Below, piece by piece: positions 35,449 through 48,691 of a DNA stretch of 64,000 bases; the first letter of the stretch is position 1, and each line of letters opens with the position of its first letter. Under the pieces are notes generated by a model. It was given only the letters and a program-made list of their open reading frames with translations, was not told where the DNA came from and made no database searches. The translations under genes and the position numbers were made by a program. This DNA is from Euborellia annulipes (lineage: Eukaryota > Arthropoda > Insecta > Dermaptera > Anisolabididae): assembly GCA_023213315.1 (NCBI GenBank), contig JAKCPI010004415.1, positions 124,001-188,000 on the forward strand, in the 5' to 3' direction.

Positions 35449-36356
35449 ATCAACGGTTTCCAACCTTTTACTTTTTTTGATATGCGGCCCACTTTTTCCG
35501 TAAAAAAAAAGGCTGAGGCCCAGTGTATACTAGGTATAAATGTGTGCGTGTATGTGTAAGTAAAATGGGTTGGTACAAAATTACTTAAAAAAAAAAAAAT
35601 GATTTTATTGCATCTATTTTGTATTATAAGAACAAAAAGCAATCTTAAAAACTATGGGTCAGGTTTGAAAAAAGTCAATCAATATTTTTGACCTTGTTTT
35701 ATGCCTAAAAAACCTTTAGTTTATCTCTGTATTTATTTTTCAAGAAAAGTACAGTTAAAAAGCTCGTTTATTTTTATTATTATAAGCAGAGAGCGGAAAA
35801 AAATTCTCATTTTCGGAAAAAAAAAGTCGCCTTAAAGTCCGTTTTTGGCAAAAAAAAAAAGTCGCTGTCAAGTTTAAGAATTAATAATATGAAAAAGTAA
35901 AAGAGCACTGTACAATTTCTTTTGATAGCTCGGACAACTTGTATATAATTTTATTTAAATAATTTTCGAGAACTACTGTATTCATTTGAATAAGATATTG
36001 ATATTCATGAATACCTCAATTCGGATTTGACTAAACACTAAACTAATCACATATTTGTTAAATATAATTTTATATAATCGAACTGACAAATAAATATGAA
36101 ATGAAAAAGAAATATGAACAGATTTATGCTGAGGTACTTTGACAGATGAAACAATTCAATTCGTTCTATTAATTATGTATTATTTGAGGTATTTTTAAGC
36201 AATAAAAGACTCTAAATAATAAATTTCTACTTTTATTGTAATTTGAAATTAATTTAGTCCCTTGTGCAAAGGAAATGGTTAAAGTTTTAGGAAAATCTTG
36301 AAAATTTTCAAAGTTGAAAGGCGATGGAACAAATATGACCTCTATGGATCAGGACC
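35449..36356 (+). repeat. Interspersed repeat of about 0.9 kb, copy 2
   Basis: Direct copy of 26053-26981, diverged by substitutions and indels. It carries an insertion or replacement near 35640-35930 absent from copy 1. Confidence 0.65.
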
Positions 36357-37954
36357 ACACTAAATAATAATTTTTATTTCAATTTTTTAGAAGCCTGTAT
36401 GTCCTCAGGTACAGAAAAGTCTTTAAAAATATAGTTAATTATAAATTTAGGAACAAAATATTAAATCATTCATTAAAAACAAACTATGTTGTTGCATATT
36501 AAAAAAAAAAATTCTAATTTTGTGTGCGATTGTTGTATAAAATTTTTAAACGCTTTAACATAATTTTGGGGATTAAAGTTTAAATAAAAGAGAAGGAACA
36601 TTAAGTGAAGAAGAGCAAACAAAAAAAAATAGAGTAGTATATTCCTTTTCTTCTTTTAAAGCGAATAAGTTAGTGGTTATAAAGTTGATAAAACGCACCC
36701 CTCTGTTTATTTGTGCATACGTGCGTGAATATCGTGATCGTTACCTGCCCAGAGGCAAAAAGGAGTGAAAATAGGAAGTAGAAATAAAGACATCAACAAA
36801 TGGCAACAGACACTAACTTTTTTTTTTATTTATGATTTTATATTTGAATAAAAAATAAATAAAATCAGTGCTCTTGTAAGATAAAATTGTGTCGGATAAG
36901 ATAAATGTGAATGGGAAAAAAATGTTGATAGTAAAATATTAGTAAAAATTGGGTTTTACTGCAGAAGAAAGAGAAGAAAAATGTTATATTTTCTAATTTA
37001 TTTGAATTATTATTACCTTTAAGCTTGGTATCTAAAGAGATTTTATGTTTAAGTGGATATGAGAAGGTGTGGTTCAGCATTTTGATACGTCACAATTACC
37101 ACTTCAAACGTACATTATTTTAAAAAAATTTTACCCTTGGCGTTAGCTTTATATTTTTTAAACAGTAAGCTTATCATTTTTTATTTTATTTTATTTTTTT
37201 TTTAAGGTGAAATTATTATGACTTCGAAGAAAAATGTTATTTTATGCTATAAACTAATATTAGGGCTACAATACAAATTTAATGTATATAATATACAAAT
37301 ATAAATGTAAATTGTAATAAACTAGGAGAACAAACTAAACAAAGAAAGAAGAGTAAGCCTATATGTTGACACCATAAGCTGAAAGTGGAAAACAATGTTC
37401 CTTTTTGAATAAGCTTTCTCTATATCAACAATAACAACATCGTGTTGAACATAGAAGAGCGAAAAAAACAATTTCACGGGGCTATGAGGTCCAGATGTAT
37501 ACTCTGGGCGTTCCCAAAGCAATTTCTAGTCGGGTCGTTTAAAGTCTCTTGGCTTTGACAGGTGCCTTCAAATAATTTAGTTTCGTCTTTGATTTTTAAA
37601 AAAAAGTAAACTTTTAGTACATCAAGGGAAAAAATATCACACAAAGAGGTCTTTAACGAATTAAAAAAAAAAAGCAAGTTATTATTAATTACTAATCAAG
37701 AGTTAAAAAAAGTTTATTTTTTTATTTTTAATAATTATCGATTTGTTGTCTCTTTTGTTAATATTAATAAAATCCATTAAAGTTTTCATGTTTTATCAGG
37801 GCAAAACAAATTGCCGATGGGGGTTTTTCTTTTTCCTAAAAAAGTTATTTTCCCTCTCACAGGAACAAAAAATAAAAACCTTAAAAGTGGTAAATATTTT
37901 CCTTTTTGCAATTCTTTAAATAATAAATTAATAATCTTTTTTTTTTTTATTTGT

Positions 37955-38135
37955 TTAAGGTCTTTTTCGGCATCTAAGTTCATCTAAGGTCATTAGACCC
38001 CATCCCTATTTATTTCAAATGATTAGTAGCCAATTCAAATGAAATAAATTTTTCTCGCTTGGGACGGGAAGCGAACCCGGGACCCTAGGCACAAGAAGCT
38101 AATGTCTTCTCTCTGAGCCACGGGTCACGGGCAAA
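37955..38135 (-). repeat. tRNA-derived SINE, family A, minus strand
   Basis: On the minus strand: GTGGCTCAGAGAGAAGACAT head, GGGTTCGCTTCC B-box region, body with AATTGGCTACTAATCATTTG and end GATGCCGAAAAAGACCTT. Confidence 0.7.
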
Positions 38136-38382
38136 TTAATAATCTTAATAAAACAAAAAATGATTTATTATTTAGAATAATTTTAATCAAAACGTGAAAG
38201 AAAAGAATTATTGCTAAAAAGCAATGAAATATGTTTTTTTTAACCAGAAATTTTTTTAATATCTTTTTCGGCTTCTGGGATGATTTAGATCATGTATCCA
38301 CTGACTTCTAGCTAAGAATAATTACAAAATTTCAATAAAAACACAAATTACAACCTAATTCACCTTCTCCGTCTCAAAGCTG

Positions 38383-38641
38383 TTTTTTTTTAACACTCAC
38401 ACTTTTTTCTCATTTAAATTCACACTCACACACACATTCACACAGTGTTTTCGGCAACTCAGGCCCTATAAGACTCTTACGATAACTGATATATATGATA
38501 ATATCTTTTGGGGGTCCAGGCATTTCTAATTAAGCCATTTGATATCAAAATGGCTTAAATAAAATCATCGGAATGTCTGGAATCCGAACCCGAGACTTTT
38601 GGTATACGAGGTTAGCACGCTAACCCTACACCAAGCCCATG
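38383..38641 (-). repeat. tRNA-derived SINE, family B, minus strand, near full length
   Basis: Minus strand: CTTGGTGTAGGGTTAGCGTG head, CGGGTTCGGATTCC B-box, CCTGGACCCCCAAAAG body segment, ATAGGGCCTGAGTTGCCG and a GT-rich 3' end. Same layout as 2036-2309. Confidence 0.75.
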
Positions 38642-39803
38642 GGTCTCAAAGTTGTTAAAAATAATGACAATAGATAACCTTAAAAGACAAGGAGTTCGGA
38701 TCCAAAGGGGGAAGATGATAATTTATTTAAATGAATTGGATACAAGTTGATATAAATATATTTGTTCTGAAACGCCGAGGTATCGATAATTAATATTATT
38801 AACTAGGTAGATTATTAATCATTTTAAAGCTTATATGATCTCAGTTAGGTTCCTTTAAAAAAATTATAAAAATAACAACTTTAAATGGAATTTACAATAA
38901 TATTATTGCAAACAAAACCTAATGTAAATACCATACAAAGAAAAGGTTCTCTCCAATCTAACTAGACTAGTGACCAGTTAAATATCTAGAACATTATTGC
39001 AAATCATTTAAGAGCCTTTAAATGGAAGAGGCAACCAGTTCGTTGGATTTGCATGAAGACCCAATGATGAAAACTATATTCTTGATAAGCCTATTGTAAA
39101 AGAAATTTTCTCTACTTTTTCTAATCACCGGATTTGATGAGAAATTTATTTTAATCCTTAATCTTTGAAATAAAGTTCACATTGAGTGCTAATGATAATG
39201 ATAATGAATTTAGACTAATGAAGGGACAAACTTCGTTCCATGATCAAGTAGATTATCTACTCTTGGTGATTTGCATCGATTAATTGGATATTCCAAATGG
39301 ATTCCGAATTGGATCCCATCATTTCCCTCTGGATTGGATTAATATACATTCATCCCACCCGAAAGGGTATAAGGCCCGAATGTATGAATGGTAGTGTTGA
39401 TGTGAGTCTGTGTTAAGTCCTTCCTTTCATCTTAATCTCAACTTTGAATGGATCCTATTAATTATATTCAGTCAAGAGTGACATAAGAAAAAACTACATC
39501 CTTTCCAGAGAGTAAAGAGAAGCAATCAATTTTAAATTTTTGTTAATGAGAAACAATAGTTGTCATATATCAATTAAAATTTGATAGGGAAGAAAAAAAT
39601 TTACCTAATTTCTGAATATTATTAGTTAGGAAAAAAAATTAATAAAACCTTTTATTTGCAAAAGTTAAAGATATTTCGGCCGATCTCAATTTTATACAGT
39701 ACATAAAATGTATTATAGATTAATTTATGAACTAGAAAAAATTTTATTTTCTAGTGTATTTCACTAATAATATTCACTTCTTAGCTTAAGAATGTATAAC
39801 TTT

Positions 39804-40124
39804 AAAACGTCCCATACACGCCATACTTTGGTACGCGTATCTGGCTCGGCTCGCCTTCAAACGAGCCAAATCCACAAGTCTGTGGGCTCTCACGAGCCGG
39901 GCCTTCTGTCCGGCTCGGGAGCAGATCTGGGTTCTCACAGATCGGGCTCGTTAGTGTATTTAATGGCTGATTTTGGTTAGTCTGGTGAAAGCCCACACAC
40001 TTGAGGATTTGGCTCGTTTATAGGAGAGTCGAGCCGGGCTTACGAGCCAGACCCGTATGCGTGTATGGTGAAAAATCACCGGATCTGGCTCGCGAACAAA
40101 AGTACGGCGTGTATGGGCGCTTTA
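39804..40124. mobile_element. TIR element rich in GAGCC motifs, about 320 bp
   Basis: Ends are inverted: AAAACGTCCCATACACGCCA at the left and GGCGTGTATGGGCGCTTTA at the right. The interior is GC-rich relative to the window and repeats GGCTCG/CGAGCC in both orientations. No protein. Superfamily not assigned. Confidence 0.6.
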
Positions 40125-43034
40125 GATATAAATTTGTGAATATGAAAAATTATAGAAAGTATGTGGATAATCAAATAGCTGCGGATTACTGAACGGAGCC
40201 AGCAACAAAATTATTATACCGGTATAATTAAACTACTTGGAGTAATGTAGGAAATAACCTCCCTTCAGCAGGGGATTTGCCACGGGGGGAGGGGGGAGAG
40301 GGAGGAAATAATTTTTGAGAATTTGCTTCTAACGGGGTTATGCATTTTTTTTAAGTAGTCTACTCTTTTGTTTGGCAGGGATTTTATAGTTTAATGAATA
40401 ATAATATTTTAAACAAACAATGCAAACATTTTTTTTTAATGAAATGAACATAAATACTTGGCCTAGAGACTATTTTTTCTCTCCCTTGTGGAAAAGGAGT
40501 TAACCCTAACTCTCCATTTTGGTTGCACACCAATGCCCTCTAGTAAAACGATGATATGAACGAGATTTGTTTTTATAGTTAAAAAATCCTTAATATTTTA
40601 TTTTTTATTATATAGAGATTATTTATTATTTAGCCTGGAGTGGTTGAGATAAATTAGATATATTTTAGGTGGTAGACTAATTCCCCGTAAATGGTTGTTT
40701 TAATGAATATGACATGGATCAGTACTCGAAAACCCTATCCTATGTTAAGCCCTTTGATGTTTGTCTTAACTCTGCACTTCACTTTATCCAAGTCCAAAAA
40801 TAAATAGTTTTTCTTTTAGGATGTAATTTATTTACTTTTTTTTTTTTCTTTTAGCTTCAATCTTGATCCTTTTAAGATTGGTCTCTAAATGTATCTCCGT
40901 ATAATAAATAAATCTTTAAGAATCGAGAGCTATTATAAGAATATTGGCCCTATATATTATTATACAATTGATTAAGCGATTTTGTTATAGGTTTTATATG
41001 TAATTCACCACCTTTTTAAATGAATCAATGTTCAAATATTGATAATAATTTGTTGGCGTTGGGAACTAAAGATACCCTAGCCATACAAATATGTATGAAT
41101 TAAAAGGATGAAAATAAAAATCTGGAAATAATATTCAGGCCAAACATAAATTCTAGTAAAATTAAGCTTTCACAATTTATTATTATTCCACTAAGATCTT
41201 TGGTTGAATCAAAAGACAAGAACATAGAAAGGAAGAATTCAGAAGCAAACTCTCGTTTACTGGATTTGAACGGGAAGCTTAATTAGAATGTGAGACTTAT
41301 TGTGTATTGTGCAGATAATTCTAGTATGAATTAAGCACACTAATACATTGAGCTTTTCTAAATATATGTTTACATTTGTAGATACAGGTATTGTATTTAA
41401 TCTGAACGGGTATTTCGGTTTATAAAAATAAAAAACACTCGCTAACACTTTATTTAGATTTAAAAAAAAAGAAAAATAATCTATAACTCTATTAATCTTT
41501 GTTAGAATTAATATTATAATTCAGAAATTAGTAAATAAAATTATTTTAAATTATTTAACACACAAAATAACATTAAAATATTAAAAGGATTAAAATTCCA
41601 TTATGAACCAAACAAAAAAAGTAAAAAATGAAGGCTACTTTATATCTCTATAATCTCGATATGGTTCATTCGTCATTTAATTCAAATACTAATATTGGAT
41701 AATATTAAAATTGATATTTAATAGAGTAATATTACAAGCATGAATATTAGATAATTATATCTCTTTTAATAATTAAAATTTAATTAAATAGTATATTTGA
41801 AATTAGAGATTTTATATATGGACATAATTTGTTTAAATTATATCGCACAATTTAAACGGAAGTTTTTAATCATTTTTGCTCATAAGAGTATGAATGACTG
41901 TATATTGGCTTTAAGGTGCGCGTCTCGAAAAACGGTTAGAACACTATTGACTACCGAGTTACTCGAGGCAGCAAGAGATGGCGTTAGTTTTTCCCATAGG
42001 AATACAAGGGATTTATTCCATTTCATTTTAAAGTTTCCAGCTAATTAATTAAGGGTAGAAAATTAATTATTTTTTAACACAAAGATTAGTAATTTAATTA
42101 TCTATAAGATATAGAGCGAATTTTTTAAAAATATCTTTTATTTAATGCGATTAATCTAAAAAAAAAAATGTATTTTTTCGAAAATCAAAAAAAAGGTCTT
42201 CTATAAGTTGTAGATATTTTAAATAGCTTTAATTAAAAAAAAAATTGAGGTCGATAGCTTCAAAACTGTGGCCGCTGGAAACTCCCACAATTAGCACCCC
42301 GAGACGATCACCTTAATAAGAATGTAGTCTAAATGGCCTAAAGGAAAAATTTGAATTATATCCAAAGTCAATTAGAATTTGTTGTTGGATATGAAATTTA
42401 AACTTCTTAGCAAAGGTCGTTTTTGTCAATAAGAAAAAAATACTAAGAAAAATAATAGGTAAGATAATGCAAGCATTAAACGATTTTTTTTAAATCATAG
42501 GAACGCCTGGGAGTGAGGCAACCAGTAGCGTAAACGAATGCAAGGATAAAGGAAAATGAAAGGAAACTCCTCCTTCACTCCCACTAGTGCCCACGCAGAG
42601 ACTTTTCATATTTTTGTTATTAGTTCAGAGATAGTAGGCGGAGCTTTATATTCTACTCCCTTTCCACATTCCTTTTTCAAAGGTATTCAAGGGAGGAGCT
42701 AAGTCTGTCCTTGCTTCTTCTCTTTCGTTTCTCATTCCTTACATTTCTGGTTGCCAAACTCCTCGTTATTCTCTTGATTAAAAAAAAAAGATGACCCTTT
42801 CTAATCTTATTTGTTAGTGTAAGGCACTTTTAATGATGTGGGACAGACTTTTTTTTAGATTTCCATCGAATTTTTGACATGATTCCAATACTTTTTCTCT
42901 CATTTGAATTAGATCCTATATATATAAAACCTTATTAAATATATAGGTAAGAAAAAAAGTAGAAACGACAGAGCTTCAGCTCGGTTTACCCGGAACTAAA
43001 AATTTAATTATATAGCACTTATTAATTTCCATTT

Positions 43035-43112
43035 GAGAGTTACCGAAAAGACTGTGTGTATGTGTGTGTGAATGGGAAAAAGTGTAAGTGTTTCATTAAA
43101 AAAAAAAAATTA
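43035..43112 (+). repeat. SINE family B, 3' fragment
   Basis: GAGAGTTACCGAAAAGACTG followed by GT-rich and A-rich tail. Heavily 5'-truncated. Confidence 0.45.
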
Positions 43113-43560
43113 TTTAATTGACTTTAATATTTCATTTGGCTTTATTTTTGAAAAAGCAAGACAAAACTCAAGGCTGGGCAAATTTTGCAGTTTCTGGAAT
43201 TTTTTGAGCCTCCCCTTTTGAGAATATGCTAAGCAGAATAGGCTCTCCATAACGTCTTCTATAAGACTGCAAAATTTCATTTCAAAATTTTAACAGGAAG
43301 TTGCTCATACAGAGCGTGACAGACTCTACGCTAATATATCAATATTTAGAAGATTATAAAAAAAAAATAATCACTGCAATTTGTGGTTACGACCTTTCGA
43401 GATTATGCTTGGATGGTTTACTAGAGGATATACCAATTTGGGAGATTTGAATGTGTTATTTAATTTATTTATTCAAAATTTTCTATCTAGAAGATTTTGT
43501 TGGATAAAAAAGTAAAAATAGATACTAAGAAATATTGATTTATGAAACAACATGTAATTT

Positions 43561-44618
43561 ACCCTGGTAGGAATTGCCAATGCTGACAATTGGCCGAACC
43601 TTGGGCCAGTTGTCATTTGCCGAGCCTTGAGTAGTGACCATTGGGCCAAGCCTGGTCCGAGGCTTGGTCCATTCGTCTTCCCAAGGCTCGGTTTAATACT
43701 ATTGGGCCAAGCCTGGTCCGAGGCTTGATCCAAGGCTTGGCCCAATGTTATTATATTATTAAACCGAGCCTTGGGAAGACGATTGGACCAAGCCTGGTCC
43801 GAGGCTTGGCCCAATGGTCACTACCCAAAGCTCGGTTTAATAATTTAATACCATTGGGCCAAGCCTCGGTCCAGGCTTGGTCCAATCGTCTTCCCAAGGC
43901 TCGGTTTAATAATATAATACCATTGGGCCAAGCCTTGGATCAAGCCTCGGACCAGGCTTGGCCCAATAGTATTAAACCGAGCCTTGGGAAGACAAATGGA
44001 CCAAGCCTGGACCGAGGCTTGGCCCAATGGTATTATATTATTAAACCGAGCCTTGGGTAGTGACCATTGGGCCAAGCCTCGGACCAGGCTTGGCCCAATG
44101 CTTAATTGACCCATCATGTAATTAAAAAAAAAAAAAAATTAAATTAAATCAAGTACTATTAATTGAAAAAAACAGTAATATATATTTTAAATCTGGTGAT
44201 TGTTTGATAAAGTTTATTTAGCTAAAATAAAAGTCAAATCAAATAGCTTAAAAGAGAGTCATATCAATATAACAACTGTGTACGAGAGCGTAAAGGCAGT
44301 GAACAAATGAAGAACAAAACCAAAAAGCCCGAGTTCAAATCTCTCGAGAAACAACTTTTTTTCCTCGAGGCTTGGATCGACCATCCATTTTTTTGTTTTC
44401 CAAGGCTTGGGCCAACCTTGGTTTTTTTGATTCTCGAGGCTTGGGCCAACCTTGGTTTTTTTGATTCCCAAGGCTGGGTACATTGTTATCATTCCAAGGC
44501 TTGGACCAAGCCTCGCCCAATGGTTAGACAAGGCTTGCCCCAAGCCTCGCCCAATGCTCGGCACGATTGGTCCAAGCCTGGTCCGAGGCTTGGCCCAATT
44601 GTGTATTCCTACCAGGGT
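43561..44618. mobile_element. TIR-bounded array of direct and inverted GC-rich modules
   Basis: Bounded by ACCCTGGTAGGAAT and its complement ATTCCTACCAGGGT. Inside, modules built from AAGCCTGGTCCGAGGCTTGG, a CCCAATGG linker and AAACCGAGCCTTGGGAAGAC recur in both orientations (43600-44100), then a second set (44360-44600) with CCAAGGCTTGGGCCAACCTT. Modules are themselves near-palindromic. Long apparent open frames here are by-products of the repeats. A direct flank duplication is not clear. Confidence 0.65.
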
Positions 44619-45143
44619 AATAGAGAAATTGCTATATAGTATAATTTTTTAAAATAATTTATTTTAATGAACTATATATATTATTCCTGATATTGATTTT
44701 ATTTATTTATTTTATTTTTTTTTTTTTTTGGGGGGGGGGAGAAATAAGAGAAAAAAATAATAAAAATTTCAAGTACATTTTCTCTTAAAATAGCAGGATA
44801 TTTTATACAACCATATATTTCAACCCTTTAATTTAATTATTCCACACGGTCAAAATTAATTTCAGAAATCATTCATCAGGATTAATTTCAGAGGCCATTT
44901 GCTGATCCCTTCAACTCATGTAAATCATACTCTTCTCGTCTAATGCTCAATTTGAAGTTGATAAACCTAAAAAATTTTAAACAGTGAACAATTTCAAAAC
45001 AAAAAAAAGGAATAAATTAAAAAAAGATACAGTGATACCTCGAGATACGGGTTTAATTCGTTCCGTATCCTTGCTCTTATGTTAATTTGCTCATATCTCA
45101 CTCCATTGGATCCACGTCAGTTGAAAATATCCAACTCGAAATC

Positions 45144-45760
45144 AAGGGCGGATCCAGAGGTGTTTCTCGCCCCCCCCCGGTAATCTGGTGTGACTCGTCG
45201 CACAGCACACTATTTTTTCTTAATTTCGGTAATTTAAAGGCGCATTCTGTACTTGTTTGCCAGAATATAACTACAAATCAATTTTTTAAGTATTAATTTT
45301 TAAATTTTTACATTAAAAACACATATTTTTTTTTCGAAAAAAAGTATTTTTTTTTCAAAAATCTCGGGGGGGGGGGGGGTAATTACCCCCTTTACTCTCC
45401 TACCCCCCTTGTTTCCGCCCTTGCTCGAAATGTATCCTATTGAAAAGTAGAGGAGCTCTGTCTCTGCGATAGTGTGACAGCCTAAAGCCAAAGTTACCGT
45501 TCTCCCCACCACTGCCTTGTAATCAAGCGCGGATACAAGGGGGGGGGGGGGTAAAGGGGGTAATTACCCCCCCCCCCCCGGGATTTTTCGAAAAATAATT
45601 TATTTTTAATGTAAAATTTTCATAATTAATACTTAAAAATTTGATTTGTATTTATATTCTGGCAAACACGTACAGAATGCGCCTTTAAATTACCGAAATT
45701 AAGAAAAAATAGTGTGCTGTGCGACGGTCACACCATATTACCCCGGTGTTTGTGTGTGTG
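45144..45760. repeat. Pair of inverted poly-G/poly-C repeat units
   Basis: Unit 1 (about 45144-45425) and unit 2 (about 45530-45760) are inverted copies. Both have AAGGGCGGAT-like ends, a long G-run, GGGGGTAATTACCCCC and the CACAGCACACTATTTTTTC segment. Similar G-runs and TAATTACCCC occur near 31880-31925. Confidence 0.6.
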
Positions 45761-46430
45761 TGTCTTTCTAGAGTTTTGACGCTTCAGAAACCATAATTAC
45801 AATTAATATTTCAATTGCCAAAGATAAGAGAAAGTTGTGTGCTGTGCGACCAGTCACAGCAGATTTTTTATAACACCATTGCACTAATTTGTTTTTTAAA
45901 CTTTCAAATTAAATATTTAATTCATTTATAAAATCCTCTCAAAATATAAAGTTTTCCTGAATCAGAGAGATGATTGAATATAAAAGTTTTAAATTTAATT
46001 CACAGTTTTAGATTATAAATAAATAAATATATTTATATTCTAAAGTCAAATTAGAGAGATATTGAAATCAAGGTTCGTGAGTTTCTAAAATAAATAAATA
46101 TTTACAAGAGAAAACAAACTGAATACAAATTTTTTACTTTCCCTAATTATAAATGTATATAAAATACACTTATTATCTAAAAACTTTGCTTTTAAGTATT
46201 TCTATTTAATTATTAAAAGGTCCCCTCATAGAAAATGTTTTAACTAAATTAAAAAATAAAAATAACCAAACTAATTAGAATAATATATAAAGTTTATTTA
46301 TTATACCCTATTTGGTAATTATTGAAATAAAAAGATTTTCTTAATTTTTTTTTATTTTAATTGACCATTACAAGCAAATTTGTTTAGAATGGTCAATAAA
46401 TGTTTATATACTACAGTATAAATAATTATG

Positions 46431-46800
46431 TTTTTACTTTTTCTTACCTATATATGTAAATATATACATATAGAGAGAAAGTATTGGATTCATGTCAAAA
46501 ATTCGACGTCGAGATTTTGGTGGATATACACGTTTTGAGGTCCCCTGAATCCAAAAAAGTGGTTTTCACAACATGGTTTGACTGCCTCTATGTGTGTGTG
46601 TTCAATTTAAGGCATGTAGGAATTGAGCTATGAGGTTGAAATTTTATATTTCAGCTAGGTACCACCCTGGAGCGTGAAAATAAGCTTTTAAACAAAATCG
46701 ACCAAACTTTACTTTACTGATGTACTTTTTCAGTTTTTTTTTTTTTTTTTTTCTTCGATTTTCTTAAAATTCGCTCTAAGGATTTTGATTAAAATTTAAA
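46431..46800 (+). repeat. Interspersed repeat (family of 22076-22849), copy
   Basis: Starts TTTTTACTTTTTCTTACC, then AGAGAGAAAGTATTGGATTC, CGTTTTGAGGTCCCCTGAAT and a T-tract near 46736. Closest relatives at 17469 and 22076. Confidence 0.6.
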
Positions 46801-47104
46801 AATCAATTATTTTTTAGATATTCTTAAAAATTCTCATTTTGCTCTCAAAATTGATTTATTTATAGTTATTCATGTATATCATATGTACATGTACCTTTAA
46901 TAGAAAAATGATTTTTTATATCTTTAATTTCAAATCCATTATTTAATTAAAGTCTATTTCATATATTATAGTTTTATTTTTGTTTGAAAATTACTGCCAA
47001 AACTAATAAACGAAAAGTTTAAAACATCTCTTATTCATTAGGTCAATAATAGTTTCTATACTACTATATTATGAAGTAGAAAACTAGTGAAAATAAAAAA
47101 AAAT

Positions 47105-47290
47105 AGAAAATATTCCGGCCGAGAGGTTAGAAATGTTGGCAATTGTAAATATTAATAATCTAAAAGCTAAGGGGAGGGGGTTTGGACCCCAGGCAGTCCG
47201 ATGAATTTATTTAACTCATTTTGATACCAAATGGTTTAAAAAAATTTATATGCCTGGACCCTAATATAGGCCTATATCGTAATTAATCTT
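47105..47290 (+). repeat. SINE family B, degenerate copy
   Basis: Recognised by CAGTCCGATGAATTTATTTA, ACCAAATGGTTTAAA and ATATGCCTGGACCCTAATAT. The head is disrupted. Confidence 0.45.
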
Positions 47291-47580
47291 AATAACACTA
47301 TCTTTAAAGCAGGGATGGCCAACCCAAATAATCTTGAGGGTCACGTTTTATTAAAAAGACTAATAAAGTCAATTTTTTTTCATTTTGTAAAAGAAAAAAT
47401 TTCCAAAAAAAAAAAAAAATGAAGGCTATATTTTGTAACAAAAGCTTTATATTATATTATTGCTTTGTATGGATTTGAATGATGACAGAAAATAGATGTT
47501 TATCTCATCCGTATGATCCTATGAGAATTAAAGCCCACGAATTTGATAGACACTCGGACTTGTTTGTGTTACATGTCCGA

Positions 47581-47615
47581 CACGTGACCAACTCACGTGA
47601 AATCCTTATCACGTG
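47581..47615. promoter_or_regulatory. Cluster of three CACGTG E-boxes
   Basis: CACGTG at 47581-47586, 47594-47599 and 47610-47615, three palindromic E-boxes in 35 bp inside an AT-rich intron. It could bind bHLH or bHLH-PAS factors; function is not shown. Confidence 0.3.
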
Positions 47616-48129
47616 CCTTTAAATATCTCTTTAGACCTTAATATAAAATCCATTAAATGACAACAAAAGAGCAAAAAGCATTCATTATCATTAAAATAAA
47701 GTACGAAAGGATTCACAAATTTACAATTTAACAGCCTAATAAGTCCGTTACTTTGTAAAGTCTGTGGAAAACGTGTATTTCCGTGTCAAGATTAAAATTA
47801 ATTAATTCATTCATTTCAAAAGTAAATAAAACTTAAAATAAATATGAAAAAATTAATCTGCCATATAGTTGCTCTTTATTTTATTGCCAACTAATTAACA
47901 CAAGCAAGGTATCATGTAAGGTGTATGCTTTCTATGAAGGTTAATTAGAACAATGTTTATTATTCATCAACAACACCAACAACTTCAAAGTGCTTAATCA
48001 GCAATTAATTTAATTATCAACATCGAAAACTGCTTTAATCTTTTGTACGGTACTTTATTATTAAACTCCAATATATTGTTGCCTATAATTATAGAAGAAA
48101 GTAATTAAAAAATTGGGACCGAAAAGGAA

Positions 48130-48216
48130 AAATCTGGTGTGACTGGCGCACAGCACATAACTTTCTCTTATCTTCGGTAATCGAAAGTTGTGTACTGTGC
48201 TTGTCAAACCAGATTT
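48130..48216. repeat. Hairpin repeat with CTGGTGTGAC / GCACAGCAC motif
   Basis: AATCTGGTGTGACTGGCGCA on the left pairs imperfectly with TGTGCTTGTCAAACCAGATT on the right around a TTATCTTCGGTAAT centre. The same motif recurs near 18262, 22390, 45183, 45717 and 45837. Confidence 0.6.
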
Positions 48217-48538
48217 TTTTGTGTCGACATGTATTTAGTTTCCGACAGTACGGTACATTCGATTTTCAAGGTGTAAAATTTTTATGTGGAAATATTTATA
48301 TTTTATCATGTTTTTATACATCGATTCTGATGAATCGAATATCTATAAGTTATATAATAATGGCAGAGTGTCCGTCTGTCACACTCTGTTTGACCAACTT
48401 CCCGTTGTAATTTTGCAGTCTTATAGAGGAAGTTATGGAGAGTCCCGAAAAAATACTCGGGTCCCCCCCCGAAATTCCTATAACTTTTTGAGTTATTAAT
48501 TCCTAAAGTTACTATTTCTCCCATAGGAAATGTATGTA

Positions 48539-48691
48539 TTTTGATAACTTACCTACCCCAACATTAAAATAGCCTCCCTATGGGGAAATACATGGTGTTT
48601 GTCCTTCAGCTATTTTAATGCTGAAGGACAAACACCATGTATTTCCCCATAGGGAGGCTATTTTAATGTTGGGGTAGGTAAGTTATCAAAA
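48539..48691. repeat. Perfect palindrome, 72-bp arms, 9-nt loop
   Basis: Arms 48539-48610 and 48620-48691 are exact reverse complements (start TTTTGATAACTTACCTACCC), with TATTTTAAT between. No coding potential. A transcript would form a perfect 72-bp hairpin. Confidence 0.9.

Noticed and set aside
43473..44652. Several open frames with repeated GPSLVRGLAQW-like peptides
   Set aside because: They occur in both strands and several frames of the GC-rich palindromic array; by-products of the repeats, not a repeat protein.
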